Positions 1 through 5,640 of a DNA stretch of 11,195 bases are shown here, piece after piece. The stretch comes from Verrucomicrobiota bacterium. GTDB taxonomy: Bacteria; Verrucomicrobiota; Verrucomicrobiia; Chthoniobacterales; JAFAMB01. The stretch spans positions 1 to 11,195 of the forward strand of contig JAFAXJ010000687.1 in assembly GCA_019241095.1 (NCBI GenBank), written 5' to 3'. Each line of letters opens with the position of its first letter. Position 1 is the first letter of the stretch. The position numbers and the translations under genes are program-made. The notes below the pieces were generated by a model that saw nothing but the letters and a program-made list of their open reading frames with translations, made no database searches and was not told where the DNA came from.

Positions 1-112
1 TGGCTGGTCAGGGGTCTCCAGCTTTGGGAGCAGTAAGCTTGGCCACAAGGTGCACGGGTCGTGCTTCGTTTTGAAGGATGGTTTGATAGTCAAAGGTGAC
101 GTCGATTTTCAT
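1..112 (-). pseudogene. 5' fragment of a possible VWA-domain protein gene, apparently frameshifted, running off the left edge
   Basis: An ATG at 112 (minus strand) opens a frame of 34 codons that begins MKIDVTFDYQ, continues through VHLVAKLTAPKAG, and meets TGA at 8-10. The style (an extended beta-strand start followed by VKLTAP-like residues) recalls the N-terminus of secreted von Willebrand factor A proteins, just ahead of their metal-binding DxSxS motif. That motif would lie outside the window. Removing one base near positions 18-19 changes the reading to ...KAETPDQP and avoids the stop, which suggests a frameshift or a sequencing error. No Shine-Dalgarno sequence is visible upstream. The family assignment is inference from a short segment; it could equally be a chance frame. 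Confidence 0.3.
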
Positions 113-261
113 GGAGCAGAACGGAGCTTAGCGCACCGGATGGGACATCTACGTCTCTAGGCTAAAATATCTTCACGCCAAGTTCGGGGTCGTGGTCGCG
201 CTCAAGGTGCCCGGAGCCGAGTTACTGGACCGCATCCAGGCCTCCGAGCGGCTAAGCAAGC
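113..261. other. Unassigned stretch with an open but startless plus-strand frame
   Basis: A plus-strand frame is open from 132 to 323 (64 codons, stop TAG at 324) and reads GWDIYVSRLKYLHAKFGVVV early on, but it has no plausible start codon at its beginning and no ribosome binding site. It may be a remnant of a longer gene. I recognise no family. Confidence 0.2.
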
Positions 262-504
262 ATGTTCACAGTGAGAGCCATCGATTTCCAGATGGCATTG
301 AAAATAGCCGCAGAGTTCACCAGTAGCGACGATTACGCGACCGTAGGCGAATTCCGCCGGCGGGTATTGGCCGAGGGATCGGGAGCCAACTTCTTACTGA
401 AATTGTACCAAGCCCGGAAAGGATCTTTAGCCGCTTATGGAAGCGTCAGCCCATTTAACGGGGTGAACACGCTCCGCCGCGCACAAATTTGGCAGGTTTT
501 TTGA
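262..504 (+). CDS. Weak candidate: hypothetical protein, 80 aa
   Basis: This frame starts at an ATG two codons after an in-frame TAA and ends at TGA. Codon choice and amino-acid composition look protein-like in the middle (residues about 25-60, for example GEFRRRVLAEGSGANFLLKLY). No Shine-Dalgarno sequence, signal peptide, membrane segment or known motif is visible. Its last 50 bases overlap tail-to-tail with a minus-strand candidate ending at 455, so at least one of the two probably reads past its original end. It may be a fragment of a decayed gene. No function is proposed. Confidence 0.25.
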   Translation: MFTVRAIDFQMALKIAAEFTSSDDYATVGEFRRRVLAEGSGANFLLKLYQARKGSLAAYGSVSPFNGVNTLRRAQIWQVF

Positions 505-826
505 AAGTATTGTTTCCCCACTCATCCCACTCACTATCGGCCTGTGCGATAAGTGCATCGTAAAATTCTTCCCATTCATTTCTTTCTTGCACCAGCCATA
601 GTACATCCCAGTTGTAGCCCTTTCGTGAAGTGAGTAAACCGTATATCACATCCAATTTTTTACGAAAAAGCAATTGGGAGCGATGTGCTTCTTCTCTTTG
701 GCGTTCGTACATACTGTCGATGCTCTCCACTTCTGCAATAGGCGATTTCATACGAGATTTGTGTATTGGCGAAAAGTTCCTCGAGCACGGTAGGTCTGCT
801 AACCGCTTCTCGAGTCCATCCAGCAT
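455..826 (-). CDS. Hypothetical protein, up to 123 aa (possibly 85 aa from an internal start)
   Basis: This is the best coding candidate left of the tRNA. The frame is open upstream of the ATG at 826 for 17 more codons without a start I can support. The second half is rich in Trp and acidic residues (GYNWDVLWLVQERNEWEEF, then DSEWDEW), a composition unlikely from random DNA. The first 25 residues look less natural. An internal ATG at 712 (MYERQREEAH) has a purine-rich GGAGAG 11 bases upstream and may be the true start, giving 85 residues. No signal peptide or membrane segment is visible. The protein would be soluble, charged and probably helical. I do not recognise the family and propose no function; it could be a small accessory or phage-type gene. 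Confidence 0.35.
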   Translation of the reverse strand: MLDGLEKRLADLPCSRNFSPIHKSRMKSPIAEVESIDSMYERQREEAHRSQLLFRKKLDVIYGLLTSRKGYNWDVLWLVQERNEWEEFYDALIAQADSEWDEWGNNTFKKPAKFVRGGACSPR

Positions 827-1136
827 GGTGGTCGCTGCGCCGCCAGTTGCACTCAGTTCATCTACTTCTCAAAGTTGAATTAATCGGCCGTTCTCGACAG
901 CGCTTTAGTATATTCGTCAATTTATTGCATACATATCTGACAGAAGGTATGCGTCACTTGCAACGCACTCGTTGCGCAAATGATAGCGGGGCGCACCGGG
1001 CATAATTCGGACGAGACTTAGAATTTGGCGGCTACTACCGCCAGTGTCATAACGATCTTCATTTTGGCTCCGCAATGCCGACGCGATTCCCGGCGTAAGC
1101 ACCATGCTTACCCCCTGGTTTCCGCATGTTTCAGAA
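827..1136. other. Gene-poor stretch, apparently degraded
   Basis: No convincing gene is present. Short frames occur on both strands but lack ribosome sites and protein-like composition. The only gene-like signal is the truncated minus-strand start at 1018-1062, listed separately. Confidence 0.4.
1018..1062 (-). pseudogene. Truncated 5' end resembling a signal-peptide start (14 codons)
   Basis: An ATG at 1062 on the minus strand is preceded by GGAG with 6 bases between, a good ribosome site. It encodes MKIVMTLAVVAAKF and then TAA at 1018-1020. A basic start followed by a hydrophobic run is what the first third of a secretion signal looks like. The body of the gene is missing: the other frames downstream hit stops within 20-40 codons. 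This suggests a gene start left by deletion or frameshift. The segment is too short to exclude coincidence. Confidence 0.2.
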
Positions 1137-1313
1137 ATGAAAAAACGGATGTGGGCCAAAACGGAAGCCCGAGGAGTTTTAACTCAGGGACCCGGTGCCG
1201 AGTGGCCTAAATATCGCTCGGAGGAACTACGCCAGAAGACACTACGTCAGAAGAGACATTATCACTGGTCTCACCGTATTTACGAACCTGACCATCCCGA
1301 GTACGAAAAATGA
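1137..1313 (+). CDS. Weak candidate: small hypothetical protein, 58 aa
   Basis: The frame is open from an ATG at 1104, with a second ATG at 1137 (MKKRMWAKTEARG) that I prefer because the residues from there on look more protein-like. It ends in a charged, aromatic tail, HYHWSHRIYEPDHPEYEK, before TGA at 1311-1313. Residues near the middle repeat LRQK twice, produced by a 15-bp tandem duplication. The predicted protein is very basic at first and acidic at the end, with no membrane segment. No Shine-Dalgarno sequence is clear. It may be the surviving C-terminal end of a longer gene. I recognise no family. Confidence 0.2.
   Translation: MKKRMWAKTEARGVLTQGPGAEWPKYRSEELRQKTLRQKRHYHWSHRIYEPDHPEYEK
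1227..1256. repeat. Tandem repeat, two 15-bp units
   Basis: CTACGCCAGAAGACA (1227-1241) is followed immediately by CTACGTCAGAAGAGA (1242-1256), identical at 13 of 15 positions. The unit is a multiple of three and keeps the plus-strand frame, duplicating LRQK(T/R). Confidence 0.6.
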
Positions 1314-1765
1314 CAGACCCGCGAATGCGCGCCCTGAGAAGAGTGAAGTGATCGCCCGTTGGCAAAAGCATGAGGCACCGCCTTGGAGTTCGTAAAGCTT
1401 GATTGTGAGCTGCGCTATTTCAAGAGTGCTGACGCAGGATTTCACTACTGGCTGCCGCCTATCCCGCCTGGATTCGAATCTTGCCACGTCGAACGGTCTT
1501 TGGTGAACCGTTGTGCTCAACCGTCCGCGTGTTCCAGGCGCGATAGACGTAATGACCGTCCCGCTAGATCGACCGCGACCGCGTGCTGTTTTCGAATCCG
1601 GCTCATCTTTATTTGCAATATACATAATAACTCTGCGTTCGAACCAAGCGTTGCCGTGGAATTCCTCGGAACTCAGCGGAATTGTTCCATAATATGTTCC
1701 ATGTAGCCTTAAATCAGGTATTCAAATTGTCTGCAGATTCTTTATCAGAGCTACTTTGCTGCGAC
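1314..1765. other. Gene-poor stretch between the weak ORFs and the tRNA
   Basis: Overlapping long frames exist on both strands (about 1383-1706 plus and 1242-1625 minus), but neither has a ribosome site, a recognisable motif or consistently protein-like composition, so I call neither a gene. The region contains nested inverted repeats (1465-1540) and a direct repeat of TGTTCCAT at 1683-1690 and 1695-1702. No clear T-run terminator is visible for the minus-strand tRNA. Confidence 0.4.
1465..1540. repeat. Nested inverted repeats able to form a hairpin or cruciform
   Basis: CGCCTGGA (1465-1472) is perfectly complementary to TCCAGGCG (1533-1540). Between them AACGGT (1492-1497) pairs with ACCGTT (1507-1512) around a 9-base loop, and GTTG/CAAC forms a competing small stem at about 1511-1522. 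No T-run follows on either strand, so a simple terminator is unlikely. The function is unknown. Confidence 0.45.
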
Positions 1766-1841
1766 TGGCGACCCTAACGGGATTCGAACCCGTGTTACTC
1801 CCGTGAAAGGGGAGTGTCCTAGGCCACTGGACGATAGGGTC
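1766..1841 (-). tRNA. tRNA-Glu (anticodon UUC)
   Basis: Read on the minus strand this is a complete 76-base cloverleaf with encoded CCA. The acceptor stem GACCCTA pairs with TAGGGTC. The D stem GTCC/GGAC encloses loop AGTGGCCTA. The anticodon stem CTCCC/GGGAG encloses loop CTTTCAC, giving anticodon TTC. The variable loop is TAAC, and the T stem ACGGG/CCCGT encloses TTCGAAT. Discriminator G and CCA end at 1766. All stems are intact, so the gene should be functional and delivers glutamate for GAA/GAG codons. It stands alone, with no other tRNA nearby. Its 3' end faces the poorly coding stretch on the left, an arrangement typical of tRNA genes used as integration sites. Confidence 0.96.
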
Positions 1842-1856
1842 TACAAGGGAGAGCGG

Positions 1857-1884
1857 AATATGGCAGGGAAGCGGGTTGAAGCAA
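1857..1884 (-). promoter_or_regulatory. Possible promoter of the tRNA-Glu gene
   Basis: On the minus strand, TTGCTT (1879-1884) lies 16 bases before CATATT (1857-1862), whose end is 15 bases before the first base of the tRNA. These are partial matches to sigma-70 -35 and -10 boxes and the distances suit a short-leader tRNA transcript. No experimental support is available. Confidence 0.35.
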
Positions 1885-1960
1885 GGGGAAAAGAGGGGGC
1901 CTGAATAGGTGCGGAAAATGCGGGCTCTTAGCTCAGGAGAGTAGAAAAAGGTGAGGAGAT

Positions 1961-2012
1961 GCCTTGATGGCAAAATGCTGCCGCGCCAGGGCCGATCGGA
2001 GAGCATCAAGGC
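1961..2012. repeat. Perfect 9-bp inverted repeat with a 34-base interior
   Basis: GCCTTGATG (1961-1969) is exactly complementary to CATCAAGGC (2004-2012). After one mismatch, AGA (1957-1959) can pair with TTT (2014-2016), counting one G-T pair. On the plus strand the right arm is followed by TTTT (2013-2016), so a weak terminator-like reading is possible. The interior holds the palindrome CCGATCGG. Confidence 0.6.
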
Positions 2013-2052
2013 TTTTGAAAGCAGAATGATCAAGAAGCGTTTGCGAACGGAA

Positions 2053-2121
2053 CCGTGACGTGAAGGTTTGCTCACGGAGACGCATCGGCTTGAACCTTCG
2101 GTTCAGGTGTCCAAACCTTCA
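2053..2121 (+). promoter_or_regulatory. Candidate structured leader RNA with mutually exclusive hairpins
   Basis: A perfect 10-bp inverted repeat, TGAAGGTTTG (2061-2070) and CAAACCTTCA (2112-2121), encloses a strong inner hairpin in which TGAACC (2091-2096) pairs with GGTTCA (2100-2105), extendable by three pairs including G-T. A competing stem, CCGTGA (2053-2058) with TCACGG (2072-2077), has in its loop the whole left arm of the 10-bp stem, so the two cannot normally coexist. Such alternative pairing is the hallmark of switch-like leaders. The element lies about 230 bases before the importer start. It matches no riboswitch class that I recognise, and the direction of transcription is assumed from the downstream genes. 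Confidence 0.4.
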
Positions 2122-2274
2122 GGATCGAAAACGAAGTTGTCAAAAGCGTGCTGAAGCATGCACTCATTTCGGTTACTCCGCGATGAAACACCCTGGATAT
2201 CCACGAGGAGTCTAGCGCGGCAGGAGCCTTGCTCTCCGATTCCGAAAAAAGGTCAGGCCTGGCGAAGATTTCGC

Positions 2275-2287
2275 AAAGCGCTTGACA
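2275..2287. promoter_or_regulatory. Possible LacI-family operator overlapping a TTGACA box
   Basis: AAAGCGCTT (core palindrome AAGCGCTT, 2276-2283) resembles the central-CG operators of LacI-family sugar repressors and overlaps TTGACA (2282-2287), a perfect -35 hexamer. It sits about 70 bases upstream of the sugar-binding protein gene. Caution: the core AGCGCT occurs seven times in this window, several inside genes, and no matching -10 box is present, so this may be coincidence. Confidence 0.25.
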
Positions 2288-2354
2288 GAAAGGCGACACT
2301 AGTCGCAGGCTCAGGAATTCTTCTGAACGGATAATACAACCCCCTTTGCACCTT

Positions 2355-3665
2355 ATGATCAAGCGCGTAGTCGTTACGTCCCTGACACTTGCTCTCGTAC
2401 TCGTTCCGTTAACAACCAAAGCTGAAAAGCTGGTCATTAATTCGAATAACTCGGATCCGGCTCCAAAAGAGACCTTCACAAAAGTAGTGGAGGAGTTCCA
2501 GAAACAGAACCCTGACTTGCAGGTGGAATTCAACACCATGGATCACGAAGGGTATAAAACAGCAATCCGGAATTGGCTGACAACGGAGCCGCCGGACGTC
2601 GTGTTTTGGTTTGCCGGTAATCGGATGAAAGCTTTTGTCGATCGGGGACTGCTCGACGACGTCAGCGACCTCTGGAAAAAGAACAATTATGATCAGGCGT
2701 TCAAGAGCACCCAGCCTGTGATGACGGTCAATGGTAAACAGTATGGGATCCCAATGTATTACTATCAGTGGGGCATCTACTATCGGAAGGATATTTTCGA
2801 CAAATACGGTATCGCTGTGCCGAAAACGTGGGATGAATTTCTCGCAGCCGGCAAAAAGCTGAAGGATAACGGAATCATCCCTGTTACGATCGGAACGAAG
2901 TTCCCATGGACGGCTGCGGGGTGGTTTGATTATCTGAATCTTCGGTCTAACGGGTTTGATTTTCACATTTCACTGATGGACGGGAAAGTTCCTTACACTG
3001 ATTCCCGGGTGAAGGATGTGTTCGCTAAATGGAAGCAGTTAGTTGACGCGGGTTTTTTCCTATCAAATAACGGGAATTATTCATGGCAGGAAAGCGTTCC
3101 ATTTATCATGACCGGAAAGGCGGCGATGATCCTGATCGGAAACTTCTTCACCCAGACCATCTCGGATGACATGAAGGACAAATTCGGCTTTTTCCCGTTT
3201 CCTGTGATCAAGGAGGGCCTTGCAGATGGAGAAGATGCGCCGGTCGACACGGTTCATATCCCAGCGAAAGCAAAGAACAAAGCGGGTGCTCGCAAGTTTC
3301 TTGAGTTTATCGCCAAACCTGAGACGCAGGAAATGATCGCTGCAGGCACAAAAAATATCCCGGCTAACCAGAATGCGAAGTCTCCGGAAGATCCATTCCT
3401 GCAAGCCGGTGCTAAACTTCTGGTAAATGCCAAAGCTGCGCAGTTCTATGATCGTGATACGAACCCGGAGATGGCGACCGAAGGAATGAAAGGTTTCCAG
3501 GAGTTTATGGTTTATCCGAACCGACTGGATAGTATTCTCCAGAGGCTCACGAAAGTTGAGGAGCGCGTTTTCAAAGCCCAGGCCAAAGAGGCGAGCAATG
3601 GGGTTCTCGAAAGGTCTGCCTCGCAAAATTCAACTCTCAAACTAGCCGCTCAAAGCGCTAATTAG
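2355..3665 (+). CDS. Sugar ABC transporter substrate-binding protein (extracellular solute-binding family 1)
   Basis: This protein captures a sugar in the periplasm and delivers it to the membrane permeases encoded next. The 436 residues have the usual length. A type I signal peptide covers about residues 1-23 (MIKRVVVTSLTLALVLVP, cleavage after TKA). There is no lipobox cysteine, so the mature protein is soluble rather than lipid-anchored. Family features follow: EFQKQNPDLQVEF near residues 45-60, PPDVVFWFAGN, the segment YGIPMYYYQWGIYYRKDIFDK and PKTWDEFLAAGKKLK in the first lobe, then GKAAMILIGNF and the C-terminal VHIPAKAKNKAGARKFLEF. Many aromatic residues suggest sugar stacking. A TTG three codons upstream (2346) is an alternative start; I chose the ATG because it begins directly with the basic end of the signal. 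Neither start has a clear Shine-Dalgarno sequence. The sugar cannot be read from the sequence, although galT downstream hints at a galactoside. Confidence 0.9.
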   Translation: MIKRVVVTSLTLALVLVPLTTKAEKLVINSNNSDPAPKETFTKVVEEFQKQNPDLQVEFNTMDHEGYKTAIRNWLTTEPPDVVFWFAGNRMKAFVDRGLLDDVSDLWKKNNYDQAFKSTQPVMTVNGKQYGIPMYYYQWGIYYRKDIFDKYGIAVPKTWDEFLAAGKKLKDNGIIPVTIGTKFPWTAAGWFDYLNLRSNGFDFHISLMDGKVPYTDSRVKDVFAKWKQLVDAGFFLSNNGNYSWQESVPFIMTGKAAMILIGNFFTQTISDDMKDKFGFFPFPVIKEGLADGEDAPVDTVHIPAKAKNKAGARKFLEFIAKPETQEMIAAGTKNIPANQNAKSPEDPFLQAGAKLLVNAKAAQFYDRDTNPEMATEGMKGFQEFMVYPNRLDSILQRLTKVEERVFKAQAKEASNGVLERSASQNSTLKLAAQSAN

Positions 3666-3680
3666 GTTTCCCTGAAGGAA

Positions 3681-4610
3681 ATGAGTACGCCCGAGCCGAG
3701 CGTGTTTCTCGAGTCGCCGGTCGTTGTTAAGCCGAAACGGCGCGCGCCCAGGAAGATCAATTTAGTCCCTTGGATTTTTCTCGCGCCAGCAGTGATCGTT
3801 TTCGCGACTTATGTCGTCATTCCTATTTTCCAATCGTTCTGGCTGAGCCTTTACGATTGGGACGGTCTTAGTCCGACGAAAAAGTTTCTCGGCTTAAGCA
3901 ATTATACAGAACTTTTCCAGGACGACCAATTTTGGACATCACTTAAAAACAATCTTTACTGGTTGATTTTGTTTTTGCTCGGGCCAGTTGTCGGCTTGGC
4001 GATTGCGATCTTCTTGAATCAGAAGATCAGGGCGATGCGCATCGTGAAGTCGCTGTTTTTCTTCCCATTTGTTTTGTCCGGAGTAGTTATCGGGCTGGTC
4101 TTTTCCTGGTTTTACGAGCCTGCTCACGGTCTGCTGAGCACCATATTAAGTATGTTCGGTTTACCGGCCATATCTCCCCTATCGGATGAGCACTGGGTAA
4201 CCCCCGCGATCATTGCCGCGGGGCTTTGGCCGCAGATCGCGTATTGCATGATACTTTATCTTACCGGTCTCACGGCAGTCGATCCCGAACAGATCGAGGC
4301 TGCGCGAATCGATGGCGCTCGGGGAATGAAAATGCTTTGGCACGTGATCATGCCGCAGCTTAGGCCAGCCACTTTTATCGCGGTTGTTGTCACGATAATA
4401 GGTGCCTTGCGCTCATTTGACCTCGTGCAGGTAATGACTGATGGCGGCCCTTTCGGCCGCTCGTCGATCCTGGCCTATTTCATGTTTCAACAATCGATAA
4501 CCAATTTTCGTATGGGTTACGGTGCTGCGATCGCAGTAGTGCTGTTTTTGATCATGTCCGTGTTTATCGCATTGTTCTTGAGACACATGATCCGGAACGA
4601 AAGGACCTGA
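3681..4610 (+). CDS. Sugar ABC transporter permease, MalF/UgpA type
   Basis: One of two inner-membrane subunits of a CUT1-class sugar importer. At 309 residues it has the usual length. A cytoplasmic, basic N-tail (KPKRRAPRK) precedes six predicted membrane segments, at about residues 28-52, 88-112, 124-145, 174-197, 228-250 and 281-303. The cytoplasmic EAA loop that docks the ATPase is well formed: EAARIDGA begins at residue 206 (Glu206, Gly212) and is followed by WHVIMPQLRP. The gene starts 15 bases after the binding-protein stop. GAAGGA lies almost against the ATG, closer than usual, and no better start follows. The stop overlaps the next permease start by one base (TGATG), so the two are translationally coupled. 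Identification as a MalF-type permease is firm; the substrate is not known. Confidence 0.92.
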   Translation: MSTPEPSVFLESPVVVKPKRRAPRKINLVPWIFLAPAVIVFATYVVIPIFQSFWLSLYDWDGLSPTKKFLGLSNYTELFQDDQFWTSLKNNLYWLILFLLGPVVGLAIAIFLNQKIRAMRIVKSLFFFPFVLSGVVIGLVFSWFYEPAHGLLSTILSMFGLPAISPLSDEHWVTPAIIAAGLWPQIAYCMILYLTGLTAVDPEQIEAARIDGARGMKMLWHVIMPQLRPATFIAVVVTIIGALRSFDLVQVMTDGGPFGRSSILAYFMFQQSITNFRMGYGAAIAVVLFLIMSVFIALFLRHMIRNERT

Positions 4611-5455
4611 TGTTTCCCGCACCGATCCAAAACGCGAGCGCGCCTAAGCGCTACGCATATTATGCCGCGATTGTAATTGCATTGCTGTTATGGCTTTTGC
4701 CTTTAATGGCCGTGCTACTCACTTCGGTTCGGTCGCTTGAAGACCTTAATGCCGGAAATTACTGGGGATGGCCGAGAGAATGGAAGTTTTCGAACTATGC
4801 GGAGGTTTTTCAGAGTACCCCGATGTTGCGCTACATGGTGAATACGGTGATCATTACGTTGCCGGCCGTTGCCGGGGCAATTGCACTGGCAAGCCTCGCG
4901 GGTTACGCGCTCGCCAAATTCCGGTTTCGAGGCAATTTGCTGATATTTTGCATGTTCGTTGGCGGCAACTTCGTGCCTTTCCAGATACTCATGGTGCCTG
5001 TCCGGAACATGGCAGTTCGCATTGGGGTCTACGACACCTATTGGGCACTGATTCTCTTTCATCTTGCCTTTCAAACGGGCTTTTGTGCGCTGTTTATGCG
5101 AAACTTCATTTCAACGCTGCCCAATGCTTTGCTGGAATCCGCACGGGTTGAAGGGGCGAATGAGTTTAGAATTTTTTGGAGTATCATTTTGCCTCTGATG
5201 CGTCCTGCATTGGCGGCACTGGCCGTACTGGTGTTTACGTTCATCTGGAACGACTATTTCTGGGCGTTGGTAATGGTCCAGAGTGATGCGGTCAAACCTG
5301 TGACTACGGGGCTTTCAGCCCTAAGAGGAGAATGGGTGGCGTCCTGGCAATTGATTTCGGCCGGTTCGATCATTGCCGCATTACCGCCTGTTGCGATGTT
5401 TTTCTTACTCCAGCGCCAGTTCATTTCAGGCCTGACATTAGGATCCGTTAAGTAA
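4610..5455 (+). CDS. Sugar ABC transporter permease, MalG/UgpE type
   Basis: Second inner-membrane subunit of the importer, 281 residues, the usual size. Six predicted membrane segments begin with residues about 15-38 (YYAAIVIALLLWLLPLMAVL). The EAA loop reads ESARVEGANEFRIFWSIILP from residue 176, with the first Ala of EAA replaced by Ser, a common variant. FIWNDYFWAL (211-220) and the C-terminal FISGLTLGSVK are typical of this subfamily. The ATG overlaps the TGA of the previous gene, with AAGGA four bases upstream. No gene for the nucleotide-binding subunit follows, so the importer must use an ATPase encoded elsewhere, as many CUT1 systems do with a shared MsmK/UgpC-like protein. Confidence 0.92.
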   Translation: MFPAPIQNASAPKRYAYYAAIVIALLLWLLPLMAVLLTSVRSLEDLNAGNYWGWPREWKFSNYAEVFQSTPMLRYMVNTVIITLPAVAGAIALASLAGYALAKFRFRGNLLIFCMFVGGNFVPFQILMVPVRNMAVRIGVYDTYWALILFHLAFQTGFCALFMRNFISTLPNALLESARVEGANEFRIFWSIILPLMRPALAALAVLVFTFIWNDYFWALVMVQSDAVKPVTTGLSALRGEWVASWQLISAGSIIAALPPVAMFFLLQRQFISGLTLGSVK

Positions 5456-5640
5456 AGACGGCTAGTTCATGTGAATCCAAGCGCTGTTTCGGTGCGGATC
5501 CACGAGCACAGGCGCACAATGATGTCGTACTGCGAAATGTTATGCGCAAACCACAGCAATGTTAGAAATGCCTTTGTGAAGTGTTCCTCAACGTAACTGG
5601 GCTTGGGATTGGATGACAATTTTCAGAGAAGGTTGAAGAT

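Larger units (their letters stand above)
1842..2354. other. Long intergenic region upstream of the sugar importer, rich in hairpins
   Basis: This stretch has no supportable gene. It contains several perfect inverted repeats (listed separately), a 6-bp hairpin with a TGAA loop (GCGTGC 2146-2151 with GCATGC 2156-2161), a 5-bp hairpin GCGAA/TTCGC (2262-2274), and the palindromes CCGATCGG (1992-1999) and CAGGCCTG (near 2256). A TTGACA is present at 2282-2287 but lacks a matching -10 box at 16-18 bases. GATAAT at 2330-2335 lacks a good -35. The region could be a long regulated leader, or house a small RNA. Confidence 0.5.

Noticed and set aside
1470..1478. GGATTCGAA, shared with the tRNA T loop, as a possible att copy
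   Set aside because: The match is only 9 bases, and the same string occurs in the lipid kinase gene near 10600, so it is explained by chance.
1383..1706. Plus-strand frame of 107 codons, and the overlapping minus-strand frame 1242-1625
   Set aside because: They occupy the same DNA in opposite directions, lack ribosome sites and show no motif. Neither could be preferred.
1722..2075. Minus-strand open frame of 117 codons
   Set aside because: It runs through the whole tRNA-Glu gene and has no protein-like composition.
2282..2335. TTGACA (2282) and GATAAT (2330) as one sigma-70 promoter
   Set aside because: They are 42 bases apart, far beyond a usable spacing, and neither has a good partner at 16-18 bases.
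2409..2966. Long minus-strand frame opposite the binding-protein gene, and similar antisense frames elsewhere
   Set aside because: These are shadows of well-identified genes on the other strand.
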